In this document: positions 1 through 9,660 of the stretch, one piece after another
How the letters are laid out: each line of letters opens with the position of its first letter
Position numbering within the stretch: the stretch's first letter is position 1
NCBI GenBank assembly: GCA_002631715.1
Contig: MRSX01000002.1
Location: 216,478 to 280,477, forward strand
Length of the DNA: 64,000 nt
Source of the DNA: Candidatus Porisulfidus sp. TsSOB
GTDB taxonomy: Bacteria; Pseudomonadota; Gammaproteobacteria; Poriferisulfidales; Poriferisulfidaceae
Direction: 5' to 3'
Made by a program: the position numbers and the translations under genes
Notes under the pieces: model-generated
What the model saw: only the letters and a program-made list of their open reading frames with translations
Database searches by the model: none
Told to the model about the DNA's origin: nothing

Positions 1-3000
1 CAGCAGCATTCTTTGCCGGGGATCCATAGTGCGCGCCTCAATCGGCCGGATGCCGAAGAAACGCGCATCGAATTTGTCGAGCCCTTCCACGAATCCGCCC
101 CGGCGGTAAGTGGCGTATTTGGTACGGAAGTCTTCCCCAAGATCGCCCCAGAAATCGGCATCCTGACGCCCATCGGTCACCATGTCCTCGCCGGACTCAA
201 GCACGCGCCAGAATGACGGGAGATCCGGGGCGCCCGGGAAGCGACACGCCATGCCCACGATCGCGATATCGTCATCCTCGCGCTGTTCTATCGGCTGGCG
301 CTCAGGCTCGGGCTCGGGTTGAGCCTGAGGAGCGGGCGCGCTGCCGACATCGCCGACCTCCTCGGCCAAATGACCGGCTAGCGTAGTAATGTCGGGATAA
401 TCGAACACGACCGTGTTGGATGCCGTGTACTCTTCAGAAAATGCGCGGTTCAGGCGGTTCCGCAACTCCACTGCCATCAGTGAGTCCATGCCCAGATCGA
501 AAAATCCTACTGTGGGTGCAGGCGCCGACGGCAGCCTCAGCACCGCTTGCACCTCCTGCTGCAAGAAGGAGACGAGGAGTCCCTCGTGTGCTGCCGCAGG
601 CGCCCCACGCAACTGGGAAAGCAGGTCTCCCGACGGAGCTGCGGCCTCAGCCTCACTGTCCGACGCAACGGACAGCAGATCCTCCAGCAGGGGAGGACGG
701 GTTCCGGTGGCTTCCTCGAACACGGTCCAGTCCATCGCCATCACCACGGAAGTCGTCGTGTCTTGGCGCACCAGATTCTCAAGTGCCTTGATTCCCTGCT
801 GCGGGGTAAACCAGCGGCCGCCAAGCGCTGCGCGTCGTCGCTCGATCCGTTCCCGTTGCTCTGCCGCTTCGCCGATTTCCGACCAAGCCCCCCAGGCGAT
901 GGCCTGTCCCGGAAGACCTAACGCACGGCGATGACCAGCAAGCTGGTCCAGAAAAGCATTGGCCGCGGCGTGATTCGCCTGGCCGGGATTGCCCATCACG
1001 CCGACCCGGCTCGAAAAGAGGACGAAAAGATCCAGATCGCGATTCATTGTCGCGCGGTGCAGATGCCAGGCTCCCAGAATCTTTGGCCACAGCACCTTCT
1101 CGAAACTTTCCCAACTCTGGTTGGTTAGCGCGGCATCCGACAGCACCCCCACGCTGTGGATCACGCCGCCGAGGGGCGGCAGCTCCTGATCGATTCGCGC
1201 CAACATCTGGTCCACCGCGGCAGCGTCCAGCACATCCGCCAGTTCCACCTGCACCGTTATCCCGCGTTCCCTGAGTGCATTGATCGTTTCCTCGGCCGCA
1301 GCATCCGGGTCCCGGCGCCCATTCAGCACGATGGCTCCCGCTCCCTGACTCGCGAGCCATTCGGCCACGGCGCACCCGATTCCACCCAATCCGCCAGTCA
1401 CCAGATAGGTCCGATCCTGCCGCAACTGGCCCCTCATGAGCGCCGGCGGTGTCAGGACGATTTTTCCGAGGTGCCGCGCCGAACGCATGAACCTCAGTGC
1501 GGCTCCCGCTTCGGCCAGTGGCCACCTGCTGTGAACGATCGGCACCAATTTCCCCGATGAAAACTGTTCCATGACACCATCCAGGACCCTTCCGACCCAC
1601 TCCGGGTCTGTTTTTTTCAGAACATCCAGTTCCAGAATGTCATAGGCCACGTCCGGACGTGTCGCCGCCATTTCGTCCTTGCTGAGAATATCCCGCCGAG
1701 CCAGCTCCACGAAACGCCCTCCCTCCGCCAGGCAGGATAGGCTGGCGTCGATGAAGCCTTCTCCCGTCAGGCAGTTCAGCACCACGTCCACCCCCGCATC
1801 ATCCGTAACTTCGAGGATCTCCTTCCCGAATGCCGTCTGGCGGCTGTCGAACACGTGTTCCACGCCCAGCGACCGGAGATAGGCCTGCTTCGGCGCGCTT
1901 GCGGTGGCGAAAACTTCCGCCCCGGCGGCGTTCGCAAGCTGGATTGCCGCAAGCCCCACGCCGCCCGCACCCGCATGGATCAGAACGCGGTCTCCAGCTT
2001 CCAGGCCCGACAGTTCATAAGACAGCGCCGCCGACACGAATGCGCTCGGAATCGTGGCAAGCGCCGACACTGAAACGCCCGGCGGGGCCTGCGCCACCAG
2101 TTCTTCCCGGGTAATCATTTCCGGCCCGAATGCCCCGAACCCCAATCCAACCACGCGGTCTCCGACCGAGACGGTAGAGACGTCGGAGCCCACCTCAAGA
2201 ACGTAGCCGCACAGCTCCCGCCCCAGATTTCCTTCCTCGATGAAACCGAGCGAGCGGAACACATCCCAGAAGTTGAGCCCTGTGGCCTCGACCGTAACGC
2301 GGACTTCCTTCGGCTCCAGAGTGCGCTCCGGGAGCAGCTTGATTTCCGGTTTCTCGAATATCCCACCCGGATCTGGAGACAGTACCCAATCCGATTCTTC
2401 CGGCAGAACCAGCCGTTCCGCCTCGGTGCCGAATCGAACCAAGCGCGCAACCAAGCGGTCGCCCAAGCGGTAGGCGATGTGGTTTTCCGAGTCCGGATAC
2501 AGCAATTCGTTGAGAAAGTCGTTCGAGAAAGTCGCTTCCGCAGGGTCCAGATCGACCATTCTCGGTTGCAGATGCGCCGCTTCCTGGGCCACCACCTTGC
2601 CGAAACCCCAGAGTGTCGCGCCTGCGAGTGCCTCGCCGCGCTCCCGTTCCAGCACTTGCGCCCCGCGCGTAACAAACCATACGCCCTTCTCGGGTGTCAC
2701 GTCGGCATCGGTCAGGCCCTGCACCAGCGCCAACGCGCTCGCGCCGATTTGCTTGACGTCTTCCGCCATTTCCTCGACCGCCGCCTCTGCCCCGTGACCG
2801 TCCAGTGCCGCAAGATGCACCACGCCGTTGAATGGCACCTCCCGGGGCAGGCTTTCCAGCAGTGACTGCCATGATTCGCGTTGATTCATTTCCACGGCGG
2901 CCTTGAAGACGCCGGGACCACCTGTTGCCAATTGACCGTCGTCGGACGATTCGCTTCCCGCCAATACAACCGTCTGATTCCTTGCAGCCAACAAATCCGC

Positions 3001-6000
3001 AAGTTCTGTGGCCCTGTCTCCGTCAGACGCTGTCAGCACCCATACGCCCAGGGGCTCCGCCACTTCCACAGGACCCCGTGCGACGATCACGCCCTTGTCC
3101 GGCATCTTGGCTTCATCGGACTCGTCCACCCCAAGGACTTCCACTTCTCCGAAACCCGAGTTGCCAAGCGCTTGACGCCACACCGCGGGGCTCGCGAGGG
3201 CGTGGTGGGGACGGTAGTCGTCGGCAAACCGCCACCAACCATCCAACTGTCCGAAGGTCAGATCCATCCAGCCCTGACCATGAAGGTTCTCAAGTGCGAT
3301 CAGCTGCCCCGATGGAGCAAGAAGATCCCGGCAGTGCCCCAATGTTTCGTCAAGATGACGCGTCGCGTGAAGCACATTGGATGCAATCAGCAAGTCATAG
3401 CCGTGGGAGTTGAAGCCTTGATCGATGGGGTCCTTTTCAATATCCAGCGGTCGGTATTCGATGCAGCCACCGGCATCCCCGAAACGCCCCTCCGCTTCCG
3501 CGAAGAAACCTGCCGAAATATCCGTGTACGTGTAGTCGAACCGTCCCTGCGGAAGCTCCGGGAGGATGGATGCAGTCGCCGATCCCGTGCCTGCGCCGAC
3601 TTCGATGACCTTGAGACACCGCCCCTCGGGCAATTCAGCCACCAGCATCCGAACCGCGTCGGCCAGCAACTGGTTCGCAGCACGTGCGACCGGCGCCTTC
3701 AGGTACAGATCCGCCGCAGTCGGTTCTCCGCTGCTGAACAGGAGCGTCAGCGGATCCTCCTGGCCGCGCAGCACTTCGGTCAGGGCGCCGCCGGACCGGC
3801 GGAACAACCCGATCTCGGTCGAGCCGTGAGGATAGAGTTCGACCATCCGGGTGTGGAATTCCTCGGGGTTGTCCGGCAGTTCGTCCGGCAGTGGATCTTC
3901 CGGCCCCAACACGACGGTGAAACCCTCCTCCGTCTCCTCCAACACGCCCGATTTGGCGAGCATTTCGAACAGCCGGCGGAACAGGCGCTTGTGATCCTCG
4001 ATAACTCCCAAGCGTTGCCGCAGTTCATCGGGGTCGACGGTTGTGCCCACCTCGCGCTGCCAGCCCAACTTCTCCAGGTTCGTGAGCGCATAGGATCGCG
4101 ACCACTGTTCCAGATCCATCAGCAGGGAGCTCCTGTCCTCCGGCTTGACCCCCGCAGCTGCCACATACTCGGAGAACAACCCCGTGCGAGCCGCGACAGA
4201 AGACGGATCCGGGAAGAAGTCGGCAGGGGTGATTCCCTGTCCGAGGGCACAGTCGCGCCAGACAACCTCGTACAGCAGATCCTTCACTCCCTCGACCGCC
4301 GACAGCAGCGCCGCCCGCGTCGCCCGTTTCACTGTGTACCCGCTCAACCCGCCAAGCAAGACCCCCTCTGGATCGTAAATACGCAATTCCCCGCTCAGGA
4401 CTTCCGGCGTCTGGCCTGTTTTCTCTTCCGACTGCCCGGGAACCTCATTGATGCGCACGTGGCAAAGCACCCGATCCGGCAGTCGCTTCGCCAGCCACAG
4501 CCGCTCCCAGCCAAACGGCAGGTACGTCGCCTCCCCCTCGGCGCCCGTCATGTTTCGCGCCACGCCCACGACCTGGAAGCAGCCATCCAATACAAGCGGG
4601 TGAACATCCAACTCGTTCCGGCCTAGAGATTCCGATAAACGTACTTCTCCCAGTGCTTCACCCGGCCCGGACCACACCTTCCCCAACGTGCGGAAGAATG
4701 GACCGAGATCGATCCCGGTCGCCGCCTTGGCTTGGTAATAAGCCGACACGTCGGCCGGCGACAGGTCAGACTTCAGTTTTTCAATATCGATCCGCGCGCT
4801 GTCTTCCGGCATGGAAGTGCCTGGCGACACGCGGCCCTCAATGTGCTTGATCCAGGCTTCCTCGCTTCCCTTGCTGAAGATCCGGACACGCTGCGATGGC
4901 GCCTGTTCGGGGGCATCGAGCACAACCTGAACTTTTCGGCCATTCTCTTCCTCCCCTTCCCCGGCTCCCTCGTCCGAAAAGATCAACGGGTTGTGCAACT
5001 GCAGATCTTCCACAACCATCGACCGGCCGCCTTCGGCAAGAGAAGCCGATGCCGCCATGGCGCCATAAAGTGCGCCCGGTGCGATGAGGCGGCCAAATAC
5101 CCGATGGTCGCTCAGCCATGTCGGATCCGAGGGGAAGATCTCGGTCTCGAACGTGATCTCGCCGTTGGCGGATTCATGCCGGACGCCCAGCAAGGGGTGA
5201 CCCTCGGCCAAGTGCCGTCGCTTCGAGGCCTCGACCCAGTGGCGTTCGCGCTGGAACGGGTAGCCTGGCAATGAAATTCGTCGCCGCGTTTCGCCCGTGA
5301 AAAGCCCCGGGAAATGAATCGGCAGCCCTGCCTGATAGGCTTCCGCGACTGCTTCTGCAAAATCGCTGCCGCTTCCGGATGCCTTGCCGTTGCCGGATGG
5401 CGGGCGCAAGCTCGACAATACCGCGGGAGCCTGTACGGATTCGGGCCAAGCCGCAACTGCCATGGGAGCCAACACGGAGCGTGGGCCGATCTCCAGCACC
5501 AGATCCACCCCAAGTTCCGCCAGTGTCTCGGCACCGCGAGCGAATGCCACCGGCTCCCGAGCATGCCTTCTCCAATAGGCCCCGTCCAGCAACTCGTCAG
5601 GCCCGACCGCTTGGCCCGTCAGGTTGCTGACCACGGTCAGGGAGGGAGACTTGATCGCGATGCCCTCCAGAGACGCTTCCAGCGCATCCAGGGCCGGCTC
5701 CACCAAGGCGCTGTGGAATGCACGGGCCGTGTTCAGCCGCTTGACCCGGATCTCTTCCGATTCGAGGTGTTTCGAGATGGCTTCAATTTCCTCGATCGGG
5801 CCGCTGATCACCTGATGGGTTCCGTTATATCCCGAAACGCTCAGCCTGGCGTTGGATGACGATGCGGTGAACGCCTCGACTTCCGATGTAACCTGCTCCG
5901 CCGGTGCGAAAACTGCGGCCATGGCGCCCGGTTCGGTTCCCGACAGCAGGGCGCCTCGGGTCGCGGCAAACCGCATCCCGTCCTCGAGGCTGAATACTCC

Positions 6001-8067
6001 TGCCGCCTGTGCCGCCGCCAGTTCTCCGACGCTGTGTCCCACGACCACACTGGGCCTGATGCCCAAACTCGCCCATAGAGCCGTCAGCGCGCACTCCAAA
6101 GCGTAGAGAGCCGGTTGTTCCCACGCCGTGTCTTCAAGTTCGCCTTCGCCCTCGTCCCGACCAAACATCACGTCCAGCAGGGAAGTTCCCCGTTCGTCCC
6201 GGAATGCCGCTTCGCAGCGATCCAGAACCGCGCGTGCGATCGGTTCGTGTTCGTAGAGTGCTTGCCCCATGCCGGCCCACTGGCTTCCCTGCCCGGTGTA
6301 GGCAAATGCCACCTTGGCCGCCATCCCGGGTTTGATGCTGTCGTCTGCTTCAGCTAAAGCTCTCAGGCGTTCCCGCAGCGACTCGGCATCACGGAACACG
6401 ATCCCCGCGCGGCAATCAAAATGACTTCGCCCCACGCCGGCGGTCCACGCCATGTCCGACAGCAGCGGCTCCATGGAAATGTTTTCCGAGGATTCTTCAG
6501 CCCGGTCGTCGAGCCACGACAGATACCCCTTTGCCAGTTCCCGAAGCGCGCCCTCCGATTTGCCCGACAACGGCAAAAGACGGCTCTCGCGTCCACTCCC
6601 TTCCTGCTCCGGCAGCGATAGATCCGCCACGGTCGCCGGCGGTGAGACCTCCACGGCCTTTGCGGAACCCGCAGCCCGATATCCTTCGCCAAGAGCCGAA
6701 TTTGGGCCGTCGTACTCTTCCACCACAATGTGGGCATTCGTTCCGGATATCCCGAAGGAATTCACGCCCGCCAATCGCGGCCGCCCGCGATGGCGTGGCC
6801 AGTCCGTCGTGGACGAGGTGATCTGCAGCGGCAGATGGTCCCAGTCGATGCCCGGGTGGGGATCCTGGAAGTGCAGGTGTTTCGGAATTACGCCTCGCTC
6901 CACCGCCAACACTGCCTTGATTAGTCCGGCAACCCCGGCAGCGGACTCCAGGTGACCGACGTTGGTTTTTACGGAACCGACCAGGAGCGGGTGATCGGCC
7001 TCGCGTTTCTTCCCGTAGACAGAGGCCACTGCATTGATTTCAATGGGATCACCCACCGTCGTTCCGGTTCCGTGCGCCTCCAGGTAATCCACGTCCGACG
7101 GGGGGATGCCCGCCCGCGATAGTGCCGTCTCGATCACCTGTTCCAGCGCAGGCGTATTCGGAACCGTCAGCCCTACGCTGGCCCCGCCGTGATTCACCGC
7201 CGAACTCCGGATGACGCCCCAGATGCGATCGCCATCCGCCTCCGCCTCGCTCAGTCGTTTCAGGATCACGACTCCGCAGCCTTCGCCACGCACGTAGCCG
7301 TTCGCAGATGCATCAAAAGTCTTGCACTGGCCGTCGGGAGACAGCATCATTGCGTCCGCGCGGAGTTCGTATACGCGGCCGTTTAGCAAGGCCTGCACGC
7401 CGCCGGCAATGGCCAGGTCCGCCTTGCCCTGCTGCAGATCAACCACCGCATCGTGGACCGAGACCAGAGACGATGCGCAAGCGGCATCCACGGCCTTCGC
7501 CGGCCCCATGAGGCCCAATACAAAAGAGACCCGCCCGCTGGCACCGTTCAGGTTGGTGCCGCTGAGGGCATAGAGGCATCCGGCCGCTTCGGTCGGTTTA
7601 GTCGAGTCCAGAACCAGCATACGGTACTCGTCATTGCTGATTCCGGTGTAGACGCCAGTCTGGCCGCCCTTGAGCCGGTTCGGGTCGATTCCCGCATCCT
7701 CAAGCGCCTGCCAGCTTGTCTCCAGCATCATGCGCTGCTGCGGATCCATCAATTGTGCTTCCGCCGGCGAAATCCGGAAGAACGAGGCATCGAACTGGTC
7801 GATATCGGAAACGAAGGACCCGAAACGGCAGGCTTCGTTCGGAACCACGCCGCCAGGGAAAAGTTCTCCCATGCGCTCGGCGCCCGCGCCGGAGATTCCT
7901 TCGCTGATCGAGTTCCCGCCGCTTTCGAGCAGGTGCCAGAAAGCCGGGATATCCGGCGCACCGGGGAACCGGCAGGCCATGCCAATGACCGCGATGGGCG
8001 GATCACCCGCAACGCGCTCCGATCCCCGAGGATCAGGGGGGATAGAAGATTTGTCCGGCATCGCCAT
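1..8067 (-). CDS. Type I modular polyketide synthase, 5' end complete, 3' end off the window
   Basis: The frame is open for 2,689 codons from ATG at 8067 to the window edge, so the protein is longer. Domains in order (approximate residues): KS 24-450 with active Cys197 in DAACASSL, then HGTGT and KTNVGH; AT 585-880 with Ser679 in GHSVGE and an AFH specificity motif suggesting malonyl-CoA; DH 955-1245 with His988 in HxxxGxxxxP and a later LDGCFQ; C-methyltransferase about 1365-1640 with a VGAGTGS SAM loop; ER 1905-2200 with HAGAGGVG; KR 2215-2420 with TGGLGGIG; ACP about 2480-2565 with Ser2529 in GMDSL; then a second KS starting near 2600. Module 1 would add a fully reduced, alpha-methylated unit. 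There is no loading domain before KS1. The KR has His2366 where the catalytic Tyr is expected (GQANHAAAN). Product unknown; a methyl-branched lipid or polyketide is inferred. Confidence 0.95.
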   Translation of the reverse strand, partial: MAMPDKSSIPPDPRGSERVAGDPPIAVIGMACRFPGAPDIPAFWHLLESGGNSISEGISGAGAERMGELFPGGVVPNEACRFGSFVSDIDQFDASFFRISPAEAQLMDPQQRMMLETSWQALEDAGIDPNRLKGGQTGVYTGISNDEYRMLVLDSTKPTEAAGCLYALSGTNLNGASGRVSFVLGLMGPAKAVDAACASSLVSVHDAVVDLQQGKADLAIAGGVQALLNGRVYELRADAMMLSPDGQCKTFDASANGYVRGEGCGVVILKRLSEAEADGDRIWGVIRSSAVNHGGASVGLTVPNTPALEQVIETALSRAGIPPSDVDYLEAHGTGTTVGDPIEINAVASVYGKKREADHPLLVGSVKTNVGHLESAAGVAGLIKAVLAVERGVIPKHLHFQDPHPGIDWDHLPLQITSSTTDWPRHRGRPRLAGVNSFGISGTNAHIVVEEYDGPNSALGEGYRAAGSAKAVEVSPPATVADLSLPEQEGSGRESRLLPLSGKSEGALRELAKGYLSWLDDRAEESSENISMEPLLSDMAWTAGVGRSHFDCRAGIVFRDAESLRERLRALAEADDSIKPGMAAKVAFAYTGQGSQWAGMGQALYEHEPIARAVLDRCEAAFRDERGTSLLDVMFGRDEGEGELEDTAWEQPALYALECALTALWASLGIRPSVVVGHSVGELAAAQAAGVFSLEDGMRFAATRGALLSGTEPGAMAAVFAPAEQVTSEVEAFTASSSNARLSVSGYNGTHQVISGPIEEIEAISKHLESEEIRVKRLNTARAFHSALVEPALDALEASLEGIAIKSPSLTVVSNLTGQAVGPDELLDGAYWRRHAREPVAFARGAETLAELGVDLVLEIGPRSVLAPMAVAAWPESVQAPAVLSSLRPPSGNGKASGSGSDFAEAVAEAYQAGLPIHFPGLFTGETRRRISLPGYPFQRERHWVEASKRRHLAEGHPLLGVRHESANGEITFETEIFPSDPTWLSDHRVFGRLIAPGALYGAMAASASLAEGGRSMVVEDLQLHNPLIFSDEGAGEGEEENGRKVQVVLDAPEQAPSQRVRIFSKGSEEAWIKHIEGRVSPGTSMPEDSARIDIEKLKSDLSPADVSAYYQAKAATGIDLGPFFRTLGKVWSGPGEALGEVRLSESLGRNELDVHPLVLDGCFQVVGVARNMTGAEGEATYLPFGWERLWLAKRLPDRVLCHVRINEVPGQSEEKTGQTPEVLSGELRIYDPEGVLLGGLSGYTVKRATRAALLSAVEGVKDLLYEVVWRDCALGQGITPADFFPDPSSVAARTGLFSEYVAAAGVKPEDRSSLLMDLEQWSRSYALTNLEKLGWQREVGTTVDPDELRQRLGVIEDHKRLFRRLFEMLAKSGVLEETEEGFTVVLGPEDPLPDELPDNPEEFHTRMVELYPHGSTEIGLFRRSGGALTEVLRGQEDPLTLLFSSGEPTAADLYLKAPVARAANQLLADAVRMLVAELPEGRCLKVIEVGAGTGSATASILPELPQGRFDYTYTDISAGFFAEAEGRFGDAGGCIEYRPLDIEKDPIDQGFNSHGYDLLIASNVLHATRHLDETLGHCRDLLAPSGQLIALENLHGQGWMDLTFGQLDGWWRFADDYRPHHALASPAVWRQALGNSGFGEVEVLGVDESDEAKMPDKGVIVARGPVEVAEPLGVWVLTASDGDRATELADLLAARNQTVVLAGSESSDDGQLATGGPGVFKAAVEMNQRESWQSLLESLPREVPFNGVVHLAALDGHGAEAAVEEMAEDVKQIGASALALVQGLTDADVTPEKGVWFVTRGAQVLERERGEALAGATLWGFGKVVAQEAAHLQPRMVDLDPAEATFSNDFLNELLYPDSENHIAYRLGDRLVARLVRFGTEAERLVLPEESDWVLSPDPGGIFEKPEIKLLPERTLEPKEVRVTVEATGLNFWDVFRSLGFIEEGNLGRELCGYVLEVGSDVSTVSVGDRVVGLGFGAFGPEMITREELVAQAPPGVSVSALATIPSAFVSAALSYELSGLEAGDRVLIHAGAGGVGLAAIQLANAAGAEVFATASAPKQAYLRSLGVEHVFDSRQTAFGKEILEVTDDAGVDVVLNCLTGEGFIDASLSCLAEGGRFVELARRDILSKDEMAATRPDVAYDILELDVLKKTDPEWVGRVLDGVMEQFSSGKLVPIVHSRWPLAEAGAALRFMRSARHLGKIVLTPPALMRGQLRQDRTYLVTGGLGGIGCAVAEWLASQGAGAIVLNGRRDPDAAAEETINALRERGITVQVELADVLDAAAVDQMLARIDQELPPLGGVIHSVGVLSDAALTNQSWESFEKVLWPKILGAWHLHRATMNRDLDLFVLFSSRVGVMGNPGQANHAAANAFLDQLAGHRRALGLPGQAIAWGAWSEIGEAAEQRERIERRRAALGGRWFTPQQGIKALENLVRQDTTTSVVMAMDWTVFEEATGTRPPLLEDLLSVASDSEAEAAAPSGDLLSQLRGAPAAAHEGLLVSFLQQEVQAVLRLPSAPAPTVGFFDLGMDSLMAVELRNRLNRAFSEEYTASNTVVFDYPDITTLAGHLAEEVGDVGSAPAPQAQPEPEPERQPIEQREDDDIAIVGMACRFPGAPDLPSFWRVLESGEDMVTDGRQDADFWGDLGEDFRTKYATYRRGGFVEGLDKFDARFFGIRPIEARTMDPRQRMLL

Positions 8068-8316
8068 GAATAGATTGTTCGTGGATTGGAGTGAATTTAT
8101 AGCATGGTATTCCAAGTCGAACCGAACAGCAAACTTGTGTCAGCACGACTGATGATGACCCCATTAAATGGGTGCTACAATGTCCAAGATGCCCATCGAA
8201 CGGTGCCTTGCCCTCATAGGGGCATCGACCTGTCCGGTAATCTCCCAGTCCAATTTGGGCTAGGAACCCCGGGCTGCACACATAACAATAACATTCACTT
8301 TCAGGGAGAAATACAC
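8068..8316. promoter_or_regulatory. Divergent intergenic region between PKS and ACP with palindrome and -10-like box
   Basis: This 249-base gap separates the start codons of the PKS (minus) and the ACP (plus), so it should carry both promoters. A perfect 6-1-6 inverted repeat, CCCATT-A-AATGGG, lies at 8160-8172. A -10-like TACAAT follows on the plus strand at 8176-8181, so the palindrome sits where a spacer or operator would be. No convincing -35 box was found. A Shine-Dalgarno-like AGGGAGA precedes the ACP start. Regulator unknown. Confidence 0.35.
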
Positions 8317-8544
8317 ATGTCTGGAACCGAAGACCGCCTAAGAACGCTCATCACCGAAAACTTCGACCTAGACCATAGCCCAGATTTTGACGGGTCATTC
8401 AGTGACATCGGAGTCTCTTCGGTGGATGCGATCGCATTTTTCAAAATGGTCAACCAGGAGTTCGGCCTCGGATTGGTTGCGGACGAATGCACACAGTTCA
8501 AGAACCTTCGCGAACTTGTCAGCTTCATCGACGCGCGCGGCTGA
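8317..8544 (+). CDS. Discrete acyl carrier protein
   Basis: A 75-residue protein with the carrier-protein core: an acidic helix followed by DIGVSSVDAIAF, where the second Ser of the SS pair is the likely phosphopantetheine attachment site, and a C-terminal helix. Start chosen at ATG 8317, about 7 bases after AGGGAGA; an upstream in-frame start at 8104 would add 71 residues unlike any ACP. It diverges from the PKS and is followed by an alpha/beta hydrolase, so it is probably a free-standing carrier for loading, a starter unit or a tailoring step of that pathway. It lacks the DSL motif typical of FabD-type ACPs and is not next to fab genes, which argues against it being the housekeeping fatty-acid ACP. 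Confidence 0.85.
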   Translation: MSGTEDRLRTLITENFDLDHSPDFDGSFSDIGVSSVDAIAFFKMVNQEFGLGLVADECTQFKNLRELVSFIDARG

Positions 8545-8720
8545 GTAAGCATTCCGGATAGCATCCGCGCGCTCGCCGGATAATCTCCGGCACCAGTTGA
8601 GCGGGACCGGCCGCCCCAAGCCCGAAGGCGGTCGGCGATTCCGACATCGGGCGCCCCGCAGTCTCGGCAGTGCGGCGTTCCGTTTAGGATGCGTATTGAG
8701 AGACAACCGAACCCCCTGCC

Positions 8721-9620
8721 ATGACGGCTGACATCGTGTGGGAGATACCCAACCCCTTATCAACCCTCGATGTTCGTCTCGACGCCGACACCATTACCAC
8801 CGTGCGCCGGCACGGCAATCCATCAGGTACCAGGATCCTCGTGAGCCACGGTAGTGGTTTTGCCGCCGATCTTTATTACCCGTTCTGGTCTCTGCTCGCG
8901 AACGACTACGACCTGATGGTCTACGACCTCAGGAACCACGGTTGGAACAGCGTCGGTACCCGGAGGGATCACAATATTCCGACGCTCGTTTGCGATCACG
9001 ACATCATTCTCGAGTCCATTGAGCGTACGTATGGCAGCAAGCCAACGATCGGCATCTTTCACTCTCTCACCTCAATTGTTGCCATTCTGTCCTGCAACAA
9101 GATCTACTCGGCATTGGTTTTGTTCGACCCGCCCCTGGCCAAGCACGACATGAGCCAGACAGAGCTTCTAGAGGCCGCCGCGCTCATGGCGGCCAAGATC
9201 CGACAGCGGGAAGATCACTTTAAGTCGCGGGAGGAGTTTGTCGAGTTCCTGAAGTTTCATCCATCGTTCAAGGGGGTTAGCCCTGGCGTGCACGAGCTCA
9301 TGGCACTAACGACGCTTCGAGGATCCGAAAGCGGTAATGGTTACGAGCTTCGCTGCCCCCGTGAATACGAAGCGCAACTCATGGAATACGGCCGGAGTTT
9401 CTTTCCGCTGCTCGATCTTGATCTTATCGCCTGTCCGAAGAAGATCATCGGCGCCGACCCCACCTTGCCGCACTCATACCTGCCCACGCTCGACCAGCGG
9501 TCCGCCTATGAAGTGGACTACGATTTCATCCCCGAAACGACGCATTTGCTTCAACTGGAGAAACCCGAGGAGTGTGTTGCCGTGACCCGCGAGTTTCTCG
9601 AACGGCACGATCTCGCATAG
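8721..9620 (+). CDS. Alpha/beta hydrolase, possibly polyketide-associated
   Basis: A 299-residue alpha/beta-hydrolase-fold protein. The oxyanion-loop motif SHGSGFAAD is near residue 42, a YDLRNHGWNS strand-turn near 68, the nucleophile region GIFHSLTS with Ser115, and a C-terminal ETTHLLQLEKPEE carrying the likely catalytic His. The nucleophile elbow departs from the usual GxSxG: the residues around the Ser are FHSLT. No signal peptide is seen, so it is probably cytoplasmic. It follows the discrete ACP by 176 bases on the same strand and could be a thioesterase or editing hydrolase for the PKS product; that role is inferred from position only. It converges on panC, 40 bases away. Confidence 0.7.
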   Translation: MTADIVWEIPNPLSTLDVRLDADTITTVRRHGNPSGTRILVSHGSGFAADLYYPFWSLLANDYDLMVYDLRNHGWNSVGTRRDHNIPTLVCDHDIILESIERTYGSKPTIGIFHSLTSIVAILSCNKIYSALVLFDPPLAKHDMSQTELLEAAALMAAKIRQREDHFKSREEFVEFLKFHPSFKGVSPGVHELMALTTLRGSESGNGYELRCPREYEAQLMEYGRSFFPLLDLDLIACPKKIIGADPTLPHSYLPTLDQRSAYEVDYDFIPETTHLLQLEKPEECVAVTREFLERHDLA

Positions 9621-9660
9621 CGTTAGTCCGGCTAGAAAATTTCGCTGGATTGCTAAGGTC

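Noticed and set aside
2881-4626. 581-codon plus-strand open frame
   Set aside because: It lies entirely antisense to the PKS DH/MT region, has no recognisable domain and reflects high GC codon bias of the real minus-strand gene.
8688-8698. ATGCGTATT motif seen near 8690, 26409 and 28740
   Set aside because: Three short matches in 64 kb with different flanks and no fixed distance to starts; likely chance.
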